Positions 1-6,942 of a stretch of DNA of 8,530 bases are shown here, in pieces. The stretch comes from an uncultured Candidatus Nemicrothrix sp. (GTDB lineage: Bacteria; Actinomycetota; Acidimicrobiia; Acidimicrobiales; Acidimicrobilacustridaceae), in NCBI GenBank assembly GCA_903827085.1, contig CAIKHC010000079.1:1-8530 (forward strand). Direction: 5' to 3'. Both the position numbers and the translations under genes were made by a program. The notes under the pieces are model-generated. The model did not search any database, had not been told where the DNA came from, and was given only the letters and a program-made list of their open reading frames with translations. Each line of letters begins with the position of its first letter. Position 1 is the stretch's first letter.

Positions 1-736
1 ATGCACCAGCGGGACGCTGCGAAAGTCCGCACAAGAACGGCACCGTGAAGAACGGCAGTACGACGAGCACGATGTAAAAGATCCGTGTCCGCTTGTCTCC
101 AAGACGAACTGCGAGCGTGCGCTTGCCCGCTTCGGTGTCACCCGGGATATCGCGGAGGTTATTCACCACGAGTAACGCCGTTGCGAAGAGACCAACCGGT
201 ATCGAAACGAGAAGAGTGAGCGGCGTAACTCGTTCGATCTGCACAAATGCCGAACCGGTCGTTGCCACAATTCCAAAGAACACGAACACAAACACTTCGC
301 CCAAACCGGCATAGCCGTAGGGACGAGGGCCTCCGGTATAGAACCACGCCGCAGCGATTGCCACGAGGCCAACGGCGATCAACCACCAGCTCGTGGCCGC
401 AGCGAGACCGAGACCAGCGACTGCAGCGACACCGAAGGAGAGGAACGCCGCGCGCTTTACGGCACCGGGACTCTTACGTCCTGATCCTGTGAGTCGCATC
501 GGTCCAACACGGTCAGCATCGGTTCCGCGAATTCCATCGGAATAGTCGTTGGCATAATTCACGCCAATTTGCAGCGCGAGCGACACCACGAGAGCAGCGG
601 CGAAACGCCAGATGACGAGGCCCTTCAGCGCATTCGTATCGCCATTCATGCCTGCCGCAGCGGCAGTTCCGACAAGCACGGGCACAAGAGCCGCAGGCAG
701 AGTTCGGGGTCGGGCTCCAGCAATCCAGTCCTTCAT
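1..736 (-). CDS. menA: 1,4-dihydroxy-2-naphthoate polyprenyltransferase MenA, 3' end missing
   Basis: MenA is a membrane enzyme that attaches a polyprenyl chain to 1,4-dihydroxy-2-naphthoate to give demethylmenaquinone. I translated this frame from the reverse complement; 245 codons are present and the frame runs off the left edge with no stop. Visible UbiA-family marks are RPRTLP (residues 9-14), the first Asp-rich motif NYANDYSDGIRGTD (60-73, metal-diphosphate binding), GPMRLTGSG (78-86) and the second Asp motif NNLRDIPGDTEAGKRT (192-207). Hydrophobic stretches around 15-29, 45-60, 98-132, 147-165, 173-191 and 219-237 fit membrane helices. Family members have about 290-300 residues, so roughly the last 50 are outside. 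The ATG at 734-736 is chosen because MKDWIAGARPRTLP is the usual N-terminus; no good Shine-Dalgarno site precedes it. A weak -10-like CACACT lies 8 nt upstream of the ATG. It is divergent from menE, the activating enzyme of the same pathway, which supports MenA over other UbiA prenyltransferases. Confidence 0.93.
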   Translation of the reverse strand, partial: MKDWIAGARPRTLPAALVPVLVGTAAAAGMNGDTNALKGLVIWRFAAALVVSLALQIGVNYANDYSDGIRGTDADRVGPMRLTGSGRKSPGAVKRAAFLSFGVAAVAGLGLAAATSWWLIAVGLVAIAAAWFYTGGPRPYGYAGLGEVFVFVFFGIVATTGSAFVQIERVTPLTLLVSIPVGLFATALLVVNNLRDIPGDTEAGKRTLAVRLGDKRTRIFYIVLVVLPFFTVPFLCGLSQRPAGA

Positions 737-777
737 AAGCGGTAAGTGTGGTCGGTGGAGGCCAATCCCGCCGAATC

Positions 778-792
778 TGAGGCCTAGCCTCA
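778..792. promoter_or_regulatory. Palindrome in the menA/menE spacer
   Basis: TGAGGC-CTA-GCCTCA is a perfect 6-bp inverted repeat with a 3-bp centre, in the 61-bp spacer (737-797) between the divergent menA and menE starts. It overlaps the likely menE -10 hexamer, so a protein bound here could affect menE and perhaps menA. A 6+6 repeat can occur by chance, and no regulator family is recognised from it; the operator role is inference. Confidence 0.35.
785..790 (+). promoter_or_regulatory. Likely -10 element for leaderless menE
   Basis: TAGCCT matches the TANNNT form of the -10 box and is followed by exactly 7 nt before the menE ATG. Transcription would begin at or next to the start codon. No Shine-Dalgarno sequence lies before this ATG, which agrees with a leaderless mRNA, a common mode in actinobacteria. 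No convincing -35 box is seen. Confidence 0.5.
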
Positions 793-797
793 ACCCG

Positions 798-1898
798 ATG
801 CAGGAATTAGTGGCGATCGCCCAAACCGGCCAGGGCTTTGTCGAGACCCTCTCAACGATCTGGGAACGCGGCGACGCAGCGATGCCCCTCGACCCTCGCC
901 TCCCCGATGCGGCCCGAGATTCGCTCATTGCTGCGCTCGCCCCCACTCGCATCATCGAGGACAACGGGACCGAACAGCGTCTCAACGGCCGTCAGGTCGA
1001 CGCTGGCGATGCTCTCGTGATCGCCACCTCCGGAAGCACCGGAACGCCAAAGGGCGTTGTTCACACACACGCATCGCTTGAGGCATCAGCACGATCAACA
1101 TCCACTGCACTCGGCGTCGATGCTTCAAGTGATCAGTGGTTGTGTTGCCTTCCACTCACACATATCGCCGGTCTCGCCATCGTGGTTCGCTCGCGAACAT
1201 TTCACATTCCACTCGTGGTTCACGATCGATTTGACAGTCAGGCGGTAGAGACCGCGGCCCGAGAAGGAGCAACACTTACCTCGCTTGTTCCAACCACACT
1301 CGCCCGTGTTGATCCGAGTCTTTTCCGTCGCATCATTGTTGGCGGTCAAGCAGCGCCTGAAAACCTTCCCGGCAATTGCCGAGCGAGTTACGGCATGACG
1401 GAAACCGGCAGCGCCGTGGTGTTCGATGGCGACATCCTCCCCGGTGTCGAACTTCGCATCGTTGACGGTGAAATCCAAGTACGCGGCGGCATGTTGTTGC
1501 GTTGCTATCGGGACGGCACCGACCCCCGGACAAAGGATGGCTGGTTCCCCACCAACGATGCCGGCGAAATTGTCGACGGTCGCCTCGTTGTGCACGGCCG
1601 TCGCGGTGACCTCATTATTTCTGGCGGCGAGAAGATTTGGCCCGCACCAGTTGAAGAATCAATTTCCGCACTGCCATCGGTCAACGAAGTAGCCATCGTC
1701 GGAAGACCTGACAACGAATGGGGCACTATCGTCACCGCCGTCGTGGTGGCAGCCGACTCATCAGCACCGCCCACGCTCGAAGAACTCAGAGACCACGTGA
1801 AACAGACGCTTCCTGCATACTGTGCGCCACGACGCATTGAATTTCTCGATGCCCTTCCACGCACTTCGCTCGGAAAAGTCGAACGTAAATCGCTCTAG
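798..1898 (+). CDS. menE: o-Succinylbenzoate--CoA ligase MenE
   Basis: MenE uses ATP and CoA to turn o-succinylbenzoate into its CoA ester, the substrate that MenB cyclises in menaquinone synthesis. The 366-residue product carries the motifs of the adenylate-forming (ANL) superfamily: the phosphate loop ATSGSTGTPKGVVHTH (76-91), YGMTETGS (198-205), the ribose-binding Asp in FPTND (D254), the hinge region GRRGDLIISGGEK (267-279) and the C-terminal catalytic Lys in PRTSLGK (K360). The length fits the short actinobacterial MenE type (about 360), not the 500-residue fatty acyl-CoA ligases. The frame is open back to 612, but those codons would run antisense through menA and have no family character, so the ATG at 798 is chosen; a TAGCCT box 7 nt upstream supports it. 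The neighbouring divergent menA supports the OSB-CoA assignment over another acyl substrate. The gene is followed after 25 bp by a co-directional crotonase gene, probably one operon. Confidence 0.88.
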   Translation: MQELVAIAQTGQGFVETLSTIWERGDAAMPLDPRLPDAARDSLIAALAPTRIIEDNGTEQRLNGRQVDAGDALVIATSGSTGTPKGVVHTHASLEASARSTSTALGVDASSDQWLCCLPLTHIAGLAIVVRSRTFHIPLVVHDRFDSQAVETAAREGATLTSLVPTTLARVDPSLFRRIIVGGQAAPENLPGNCRASYGMTETGSAVVFDGDILPGVELRIVDGEIQVRGGMLLRCYRDGTDPRTKDGWFPTNDAGEIVDGRLVVHGRRGDLIISGGEKIWPAPVEESISALPSVNEVAIVGRPDNEWGTIVTAVVVAADSSAPPTLEELRDHVKQTLPAYCAPRRIEFLDALPRTSLGKVERKSL

Positions 1899-1911
1899 AA
1901 ACGCTTGCAAC

Positions 1912-1919
1912 AAAGGGGA
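1912..1919 (+). promoter_or_regulatory. Ribosome binding site of the enoyl-CoA hydratase
   Basis: AAAGGGGA sits just before the ATG at 1924, with 5 nt between its last G and the ATG. It is one of the few strong Shine-Dalgarno sites in the window. It decides the start, because the frame stays open upstream to an ATG at 1822 inside menE. Confidence 0.7.
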
Positions 1920-1923
1920 ACCC

Positions 1924-2742
1924 ATGACTGAAACCGATGCACCGAGCCTTCTTGTCGAACGCGAAGGACCAGTACTCATCCTCACGATGAATCGACCGCA
2001 TCGTCGAAACGCATTGGTACCCGACATGCTCGTGCGCTTCGCCGACGCATGGGATCTCGCCGATTCCGACGATTCCATTCGCTGCGTGATACTCACTGGT
2101 GCCGGCGATGTCGCCTATTGCGCTGGCGGCGATTTGAACGATGGCTGGATGTCAGGCGAAGTCACCGAAGAAGCAAAGCGAATTCAAGAGCGGCTCAAGG
2201 ACGATCCAGGTGTGGTCGGCAAGGGCTTACTCCTCACCCATTGGTGTACGAAGCCGATCATCGCCGTCGTGAACGGCCAATGCATGGGTGGTGGTTGCGA
2301 AATGTTGCAGGCCACCGACATTCGCATTGCTGAGGAACACGCCACGTTCGGCGTTCCCGAGGTGAAGCGTGGACTCATCGCCGGCGCAGGTTCAACGATG
2401 CGATTGAAGCGACAGATCCCCTACGCCGTTGCCATGGACATGCTCATCACTGGTCGCGTGCTCGATGCCGAAGAAGCACTTCGCTGGGGACTCGTAAGCC
2501 ACATCGCCCCCAGTGGCGCAGGAATGGCGAAGGCCCGTGAAATCGCCGACGTCATTTGCGCCAATGGTCCCCTCGCCGTCAAAGCAGCAAAGGCGTCGGC
2601 CATTGCAACCGGATGGCTTCCTGAAGCTGAAGCGCAGCCAATCGAGATCGGTTTCGTTTCACCAGTCATGCGCTCGGAAGATGCCAAAGAAGGCATGAAG
2701 GCATTCTCCGAAAAGCGCACCCCCAACTTTCAGGGCAAGTAA
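1924..2742 (+). CDS. Enoyl-CoA hydratase/isomerase (crotonase) family protein
   Basis: This 272-residue protein has the crotonase fold; the usual reaction is addition of water to a trans-2-enoyl-CoA. The oxyanion-hole segment CAGGDL is at 66-71 and GQCMGGGCEM at 118-127. Both glutamates that act in classical hydratases are present: E126 in GGGCE and E146 in VPEV. The segment FGVPEVKRGLIAGAGST (142-158) is typical, and length matches the family. The gene lies 25 bp after menE, so it is tempting to call it MenB (naphthoate synthase). MenB proteins, however, carry SGGDQ and lack this Glu pair, so the sequence argues against that. The true substrate cannot be read from sequence; fatty acid, amino acid or terpene degradation are all possible. 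An in-frame ATG at 1822 would overlap menE and is rejected because a strong ribosome binding site fits 1924. Confidence 0.88.
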   Translation: MTETDAPSLLVEREGPVLILTMNRPHRRNALVPDMLVRFADAWDLADSDDSIRCVILTGAGDVAYCAGGDLNDGWMSGEVTEEAKRIQERLKDDPGVVGKGLLLTHWCTKPIIAVVNGQCMGGGCEMLQATDIRIAEEHATFGVPEVKRGLIAGAGSTMRLKRQIPYAVAMDMLITGRVLDAEEALRWGLVSHIAPSGAGMAKAREIADVICANGPLAVKAAKASAIATGWLPEAEAQPIEIGFVSPVMRSEDAKEGMKAFSEKRTPNFQGK

Positions 2743-2747
2743 CGAAG

Positions 2748-2774
2748 CTTCCCTTAGTTCAACTCTGAGGGAAG
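2748..2774. terminator. Hairpin at the hydratase/reductase convergent junction
   Basis: CTTCCCT (2748-2754) and AGGGAAG (2768-2774) form a 7-bp stem with a 13-nt loop. It begins 5 nt after the hydratase stop and overlaps the last codons of the aldo/keto reductase. There is no proper U tract; leftward the stem is followed by the mildly T-rich CTTCGTTACTT. It may act as a weak two-way terminator, but this is uncertain. Confidence 0.3.
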
Positions 2775-3602
2775 AGGACCGAAGCGTCCATCTTCACGAT
2801 CGATTGCATCGATCATCGCCATATCGTCTTCGCTGATCGTGAAGTCGAACACATCGAAGTTCGACTGAATCCGCGACAACGTTGCCGATTTCGGAATAGT
2901 GACGATCCCGTGTTGGATCTCCCATCGCAGTGCAATCTGCGCAGGGGTGCGACCGTAGTTATTGGCCAACATCACCAGCAGCGGATCGTCATCAACCGCT
3001 CCACGAGCAATGGGGCCCCAGGCTTCAGTTGCGATTCCATGAAGGTCATGGAAGTCGCGAAGAAGCTTTTGTTGGAAGAACGGGTGCAGCTCAATCTGAT
3101 TGAGCGCTGGCACGACAGCGGTTGCTTCGATGATCCGATGCAGATGTTCCGGCTCGAAGTTCGAAACACCTATTGAGCGAACCCGACCAGATTCGCGGAG
3201 TTCGATGAAGGTTTCCCAGGTTTCGACATAGAGATCGTTTGCTGGCGCTGGCCAATGGATCAGCAGAAGGTCGAGGTAGTCGAATCCAAGGGTTTCGAGT
3301 GACCGTTCAAGCGATTCAGTCGACAGGGATCGACCCTGCGAACTGTTCCAGACCTTTGTGGTGACGAAGATGTCCTCACGGGGCAGACCGCAGTTGTTCA
3401 CCGCAGCGCCGACGCCTTCCTCGTTGAAATAGCCCCATGCCGTATCGATATGGCGATAGCCGATGTCGATCGCCTGACCGACGAGTTGCTCGGCATCGTC
3501 TGCGGGAATTTGAAAGACGCCAAAACCGATCTGCGGGATGGAATGGCCGTCATTGAATTCGATACGAGGTATCTGCGACATGACCGCATCGTAGGACCTC
3601 AT
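2754..3602 (-). CDS. Aldo/keto reductase, 2,5-diketogluconate reductase type
   Basis: This is an NADPH-dependent cytosolic oxidoreductase that reduces aldehydes or ketones to alcohols; the natural substrate is not evident. The 282-residue product has the full catalytic tetrad of the aldo/keto reductase family: D53 and Y58 in [12 protein letters not shown]83 in TTKVW and H116 in LIHWP. Further marks are GFGVFQIP (26-33), [11 protein letters not shown] (144-154), [11 protein letters not shown] (168-178) and the cofactor-binding IPKSA (236-240). The overall pattern is closest to the 2,5-diketo-D-gluconate reductase group of small bacterial AKRs. The ATG at 3602 is chosen because GGGAGAG (3617-3611) lies 8 nt before it. 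A second ATG at 3581 would give 275 residues and is the main alternative. The open frame up to 3749 would overlap the divergent neighbour and is rejected. The gene converges on the hydratase with an 11-bp gap. Confidence 0.9.
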   Translation of the reverse strand: MRSYDAVMSQIPRIEFNDGHSIPQIGFGVFQIPADDAEQLVGQAIDIGYRHIDTAWGYFNEEGVGAAVNNCGLPREDIFVTTKVWNSSQGRSLSTESLERSLETLGFDYLDLLLIHWPAPANDLYVETWETFIELRESGRVRSIGVSNFEPEHLHRIIEATAVVPALNQIELHPFFQQKLLRDFHDLHGIATEAWGPIARGAVDDDPLLVMLANNYGRTPAQIALRWEIQHGIVTIPKSATLSRIQSNFDVFDFTISEDDMAMIDAIDREDGRFGPLPSELN

Positions 3603-3608
3603 CGCCGA

Positions 3609-3614
3609 TACTCT
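3609..3614 (+). promoter_or_regulatory. Likely -10 element for the leaderless YyaL-like gene
   Basis: TACTCT matches TANNNT and is followed by exactly 7 nt before the GTG at 3622, the same spacing as in front of menE. No Shine-Dalgarno sequence precedes this GTG. The hexamer lies in the 19-bp spacer between two divergent start codons and overlaps the ribosome binding site of the leftward reductase. Confidence 0.45.
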
Positions 3615-3617
3615 CCC
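3611..3617 (-). promoter_or_regulatory. Ribosome binding site of the aldo/keto reductase
   Basis: On the minus strand GGGAGAG lies 8 nt before the ATG at 3602. It favours this start over the downstream ATG at 3581, where the nearest purine-rich GAGGT is too far away. The reductase mRNA must therefore start inside or close to the first codons of the rightward gene. Confidence 0.55.
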
Positions 3618-3621
3618 GGCC

Positions 3622-5607
3622 GTGACAAATCGCCTTGCGAACGAAACCAGCCCGTACCTCCGCCAGCACGCTGATAACCCCGTCGATTGGTGGCCGTGGG
3701 GGCCTGAGGCCCTCGCCGAAGCGGAACGCCGAGATGTCCCCGTGCTCATTTCCGTCGGCTATTCGGCCTGCCACTGGTGCCACGTCATGGCTCATGAGTC
3801 GTTCGAGGACGAGGCCACTGGCGAACTCATGAATCGGTTGTTCGTGAACGTCAAGGTTGACCGTGAGGAACGACCCGATGTCGATGCGGTCTACATGGAT
3901 GCGGTTCAGGCGATGAATGGCCACGGCGGTTGGCCCATGACCGTGTTCTGCCTACCCGATGGTCGTCCGTTCTTTGCCGGAACCTATTTTCCGAAGACCT
4001 CGCGTGGCGGTCATCTTGGATTCTCCGAGCTTTGCGAGCGCATCAACGAGTTGTGGCACACCCGACGAGACGAACTCGTTGAACAAGCTGCCACTGTCAC
4101 TGAGGCAATCGATGAGGGCGTGCAGCTCCCTCACCCAACACAAGAACCAGACGGCTCGCTGTTTGCGGCAGCCGCTGCTGCGTTGGTGGGCCAAATCGAC
4201 AAGATCGATGGTGGATTCGGATCAGCACCAAAGTTCCCGCAAACGTTTGCCATTGACGGATTGCTTCGCCACTACGCACGTACCGGCGATTCCTCGGCAC
4301 TCGATGCCGCACTCCTTTCCCTCGACGCAATGGCGGCTGGTGGCATTTACGACCACCTCGGCGGCGGCTTCGCCCGATATGCCACCGACAAACGATGGCT
4401 CATTCCGCATTTCGAAAAGATGCTCTACGACGAAGCACTCCTTGCACGCGTTTACCTCCACGCCTGGCAACTCACGGGCGAACCGCGGTTTCTCCAGACG
4501 CTTGAGGAAACAATCGAGTACGTACTGCGCGATCTCCGACACCCGCTTGGCGGTTTCTACTCCGCCGAAGACGCCGACTCAGAAGGCGTCGAAGGAAAGT
4601 TCTACGTCTGGTCGATCAGTGAAATCCGTGAGATTTGCGGCGACGACGCCGATGCCGTCATCGAATGGTTTGGAGTCACCGACCACGGTAACTGGGAACA
4701 CACCAACATTCTCGAACGCGTCGTTCGCGGCGACCTTGCTCGTCCCGATGCCGTTGAACGGGGCCGAGTCGCACTTCTCGCTGCTCGCAACAAACGAATT
4801 CGCCCAGGCCTCGACGACAAGGTGCTGGCCGAATGGAATGCACTCATGCTTTCCACGATCGCCGAAGCCGCAGCGGCAACCGGTTCAGCTAAATGGCTTG
4901 ATGCTGCAGTCACCAACGCAAACTTTCTTTGCGACAACCTGCGAGTGAATGGTCGATGGATGCGTTCTTGGCAAGGCGAAGCTCGCGTCTTGGCCTTCAG
5001 TGCCGACTACGGCGCTCTCGTCGATGCATTCGTTCGTGTCCACGAAGCAACCGGTGACCCCCGCTGGCTCGACGAAGCCGCAGCAACCACCGACGCGCTC
5101 ATTGAATTATTCGGCGACCCCGAAGACATCGGCGTCTACACAAACGGCACCGATGGCGATCAACTCGTTGCCCGACCCAAAGAGCTCATGGACAACGCCA
5201 CTGCCTGCTCCAACAGTCTCGCTGCTGTTGGACTTCTCCGACTCGCTGCCCTCACTGGCAATGAGCGTCACCGCGAGTTCGCAACCGCCATCGTCGATCG
5301 CTTGGCTGAATCAGCAGCACGATTGCCCCTCGGCTTTGGCCATCTCCTTCTCGCTGCCGAATTACGCGTTCTTGGCATCGAGGAAATCGTCATTTCGGGC
5401 GATCGCCCCGACCTTGTCGCCGAGGCCCAACGCCGCTGGCTTCCTCGTAGCGTTCTCACTTGGGGAGCACCTGGGTCATCGCCGCTCTGGGAAGGCCGCA
5501 ATGAAGCTGGCCCCGACGGACGGGCCTACGTCTGTCGCCAGATGGTGTGTGCTGCACCGGCATCGACCGTCGAAGAACTCGACGAGCGACTCAACGCACT
5601 CGGCTGA
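3622..5607 (+). CDS. YyaL-like thioredoxin-domain protein (DUF255, SSP411 family)
   Basis: The 661-residue product belongs to the widespread DUF255 family (bacterial YyaL, animal SPATA20), whose biochemical role is not settled. The N-terminus [20 protein letters not shown] (3-22) and following WWPWG (23-27) are hallmarks. A thioredoxin-like domain follows, with the redox motif CHWC at 50-53 in [11 protein letters not shown] and the cis-Pro loop GGWPMTVF (102-109). The rest, from about 150 to the end, resembles the alpha/alpha barrel of N-acylglucosamine 2-epimerases and cellulases, with [15 protein letters not shown] and [14 protein letters not shown] near 237-275. Length is close to the usual 650-700, and no signal peptide is seen, so it is likely cytosolic. 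The start is GTG, chosen because [13 protein letters not shown] begins the family's conserved region; a TACTCT box 7 nt upstream suggests a leaderless transcript. It is divergent from the reductase. Its stop codon directly abuts that of the convergent nitroreductase. Confidence 0.92.
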   Translation: MTNRLANETSPYLRQHADNPVDWWPWGPEALAEAERRDVPVLISVGYSACHWCHVMAHESFEDEATGELMNRLFVNVKVDREERPDVDAVYMDAVQAMNGHGGWPMTVFCLPDGRPFFAGTYFPKTSRGGHLGFSELCERINELWHTRRDELVEQAATVTEAIDEGVQLPHPTQEPDGSLFAAAAAALVGQIDKIDGGFGSAPKFPQTFAIDGLLRHYARTGDSSALDAALLSLDAMAAGGIYDHLGGGFARYATDKRWLIPHFEKMLYDEALLARVYLHAWQLTGEPRFLQTLEETIEYVLRDLRHPLGGFYSAEDADSEGVEGKFYVWSISEIREICGDDADAVIEWFGVTDHGNWEHTNILERVVRGDLARPDAVERGRVALLAARNKRIRPGLDDKVLAEWNALMLSTIAEAAAATGSAKWLDAAVTNANFLCDNLRVNGRWMRSWQGEARVLAFSADYGALVDAFVRVHEATGDPRWLDEAAATTDALIELFGDPEDIGVYTNGTDGDQLVARPKELMDNATACSNSLAAVGLLRLAALTGNERHREFATAIVDRLAESAARLPLGFGHLLLAAELRVLGIEEIVISGDRPDLVAEAQRRWLPRSVLTWGAPGSSPLWEGRNEAGPDGRAYVCRQMVCAAPASTVEELDERLNALG

Positions 5608-6207
5608 TTACCAGCCGCCGCGGTGCACAACCTCATCAAAGGGTCGACGCGGCCGTTTCGATGATGCGCTTGGCCGCTGCTCTTCGGCGGCGTAGCCAAT
5701 CGCGATCGTTCCGATCGGCCGACGATCCTCGGGGATGCCAAGCGCGTTCTTCACTGCGCCTTCGTGTTCGAACTGACCGAAGAACAACGCACCGAGACCT
5801 TCATCGACGGCCGCCAACATCGCGACCATCGCGGAGAATGCGGTGTCGACATACCAATACGGGACAGACCAGGACTCTTCACTTTCACCGAGTCCTGTTC
5901 GCGCTTTGTCATGCTCGCCATAGCGCTCGACGTAGGCGGCAGGCCACGACACAGGAATGATCAACACCGGAGCATCAAGAAGTCGCGGCCAAGGAAAAGC
6001 AGCTCGACGGTCCGTCGGCAACGAAGCATCCCAGTAACGCTGGGTCTGTTCGCCTTCGAGAACGACAAGATCAAGGCCTTGCGTATTTCCTGCCGCAGGT
6101 ACTCGACGCGCAAGATCAAGAATGCGGTCAAGGACATCCGAAGGAACCGGACTCGTTTCAAACGCACGAACCATGCGCCTGTTTGCGACAACATCGGCGA
6201 ATTGCAC
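5608..6207 (-). CDS. Nitroreductase family FMN-dependent oxidoreductase
   Basis: This 199-residue protein belongs to the FMN-binding nitroreductase superfamily, which uses NAD(P)H to reduce nitro groups, quinones, flavins or other acceptors. The substrate cannot be inferred here. Visible family marks are the N-terminal NRRMVRAF (9-16, FMN phosphate contacts), AAGNTQG (38-44, replacing the common SAGNxQP), GLGALFFG (137-144), the segment IPEDRRPIGTIAIGY (158-172) and the basic C-terminus RPRRPFDEVVHRGGW (185-199). The start is GTG at 6207; the next ATG (residue 12) would remove the RR of the FMN motif. A weak AGG (6218-6216) lies 8 nt before the GTG. It follows the 222-residue unknown gene after 16 bp, so the two are probably one operon. 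Its stop touches that of the convergent YyaL-like gene, leaving no room for a separate terminator. Confidence 0.87.
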   Translation of the reverse strand: MQFADVVANRRMVRAFETSPVPSDVLDRILDLARRVPAAGNTQGLDLVVLEGEQTQRYWDASLPTDRRAAFPWPRLLDAPVLIIPVSWPAAYVERYGEHDKARTGLGESEESWSVPYWYVDTAFSAMVAMLAAVDEGLGALFFGQFEHEGAVKNALGIPEDRRPIGTIAIGYAAEEQRPSASSKRPRRPFDEVVHRGGW

Positions 6208-6223
6208 TACGCCGACCTAAAGA

Positions 6224-6892
6224 TCACTTGATCTTGGCGAGATCCTCGGCCATTGCCCAACCGAAGGCAACGAGAGAGTCGCCTCGCTTGGCGCCAACGC
6301 TCTTGAACAACGCGACGATCTCCGGATCGATCTTGTCGGCTTCGAGTGATTCGTAGTCGAGCGCCAACGGGAATGAGCCATCGCCAGTAGCAATGAACGT
6401 CTTGTCATCGTAGGAACTTGAGCTGATGCTGAATCGCTTCGCCAATCGACGACCCCACGCACGTTCTTCGCCAGTGGCCTTGTGGTCGGGACGAGGAATG
6501 ATGTCATCGAGGGTGCGGAAGGCTTCGAAACCGCTCGCCGTAGCGAATCGAGTTCCCATAAGCACGTCTTCGTCAGGAAACGCCATGACGGCACGCTTGA
6601 ACTGATCGGCGAGGATGGCACGCAGCACTGAGGACCGCTTGGAGGTGCGCTTGATCGATGCAAGACCGATGAGCACGCTGGGGGTGCCGCCGATGCGCTC
6701 GAGTGTGCAGAACGAGAAGCCCTTGAGGCCGTTGCCTTCTCGGGCGAGTGACACGAGGACCCATGCCTCGACCTGCTTGGAAAGTTGTCCGACCTCGTAG
6801 AGGCTCGGCCCATCCGCGCAGATATCTGCCATCTCGGCCAACTCAGCATCACTGAGTTGGGTGCAGTCCTTGGTAACGACCTTGATAGCCAT
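6224..6892 (-). CDS. Uncharacterised protein, possibly with a GNAT-like fold
   Basis: I do not recognise this 222-residue protein with confidence. It has no signal peptide or membrane segment, and is rich in charged residues, so it is likely cytosolic. The central part (about 43-125) alternates strand-like and helix-like stretches: AWVLVSLA, GLKGFSFCTLERIGG, SVLIGLASI, a basic KRTSKRSSVLRAILADQFKR, then DVLMGTRFATASGFEAF. That order resembles the core of GNAT acetyltransferases, with the basic stretch where the acetyl-CoA loop would be, but the usual RxxGxG/A motif is absent. The segment IIPRPDHKATGEERAWGRRL (131-150) looks constrained and could serve as a search signature. AGGGG (6906-6902) lies 10 nt before the ATG. 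The gene is 16 bp upstream of the nitroreductase, probably co-transcribed, and lies just after the dnaE terminator. Function: unknown; acetyltransferase is only a guess. Confidence 0.75.
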   Translation of the reverse strand: MAIKVVTKDCTQLSDAELAEMADICADGPSLYEVGQLSKQVEAWVLVSLAREGNGLKGFSFCTLERIGGTPSVLIGLASIKRTSKRSSVLRAILADQFKRAVMAFPDEDVLMGTRFATASGFEAFRTLDDIIPRPDHKATGEERAWGRRLAKRFSISSSSYDDKTFIATGDGSFPLALDYESLEADKIDPEIVALFKSVGAKRGDSLVAFGWAMAEDLAKIK

Positions 6893-6901
6893 GGTTCAAC
6901 A

Positions 6902-6906
6902 GCCCC
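6902..6906 (-). promoter_or_regulatory. Ribosome binding site of the 222-residue gene
   Basis: On the minus strand AGGGG lies 10 nt before the ATG at 6892, the only purine-rich site near it. It starts 2 nt after the T-rich tail of the dnaE terminator, so terminator and translation start region are nearly fused. Confidence 0.5.
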
Positions 6907-6908
6907 TG

Positions 6909-6942
6909 AAACAGACAAAACCGGAGTACTAGTTCACCCCGG
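6909..6942 (-). terminator. Intrinsic terminator of dnaE
   Basis: Read leftward, CCGGGGT (6942-6936) pairs with ACTCCGG (6927-6921) in a 7-bp stem with one G-U pair. The loop is 8 nt, and the stem is followed at once by TTTTGTCTGTTT (6920-6909). This is the classic form of a Rho-independent terminator. It begins 31 nt after the dnaE stop and ends 16 nt before the ATG of the next gene. Confidence 0.7.

Noticed and set aside
93..492. Short open frames on both strands within the first 500 bases
   Set aside because: All overlap the menA frame on the minus strand, which shows both Asp-rich prenyltransferase motifs and stays open to the window edge.
612..797. Possible 62-residue N-terminal extension of MenE
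   Set aside because: It runs antisense through the start of menA, has no family similarity I can see, and the ATG at 798 has a well-placed -10 box.
1924..2742. Naming the crotonase menB because it follows menE
   Set aside because: It has the two catalytic glutamates of enoyl-CoA hydratases and lacks the SGGDQ-type motif of naphthoate synthase.
3603..3749. Possible 49-residue extension of the aldo/keto reductase
   Set aside because: It overlaps the conserved N-terminus of the YyaL-like protein on the other strand, is Arg/Ser-rich like a shadow frame, and the ATG at 3602 has a ribosome binding site.
3959..5695. Two long open frames (329 and 248 residues) on the plus strand
   Set aside because: Both lie in another frame of the YyaL-like gene, have biased composition (Ser, Thr, Pro, Arg) and no recognisable motif; the overlapping frame is clearly the real gene.
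5547..6231. Plus-strand open frames antisense to the nitroreductase
   Set aside because: Arg-rich, low-complexity translations; the minus strand carries the FMN-binding motifs.
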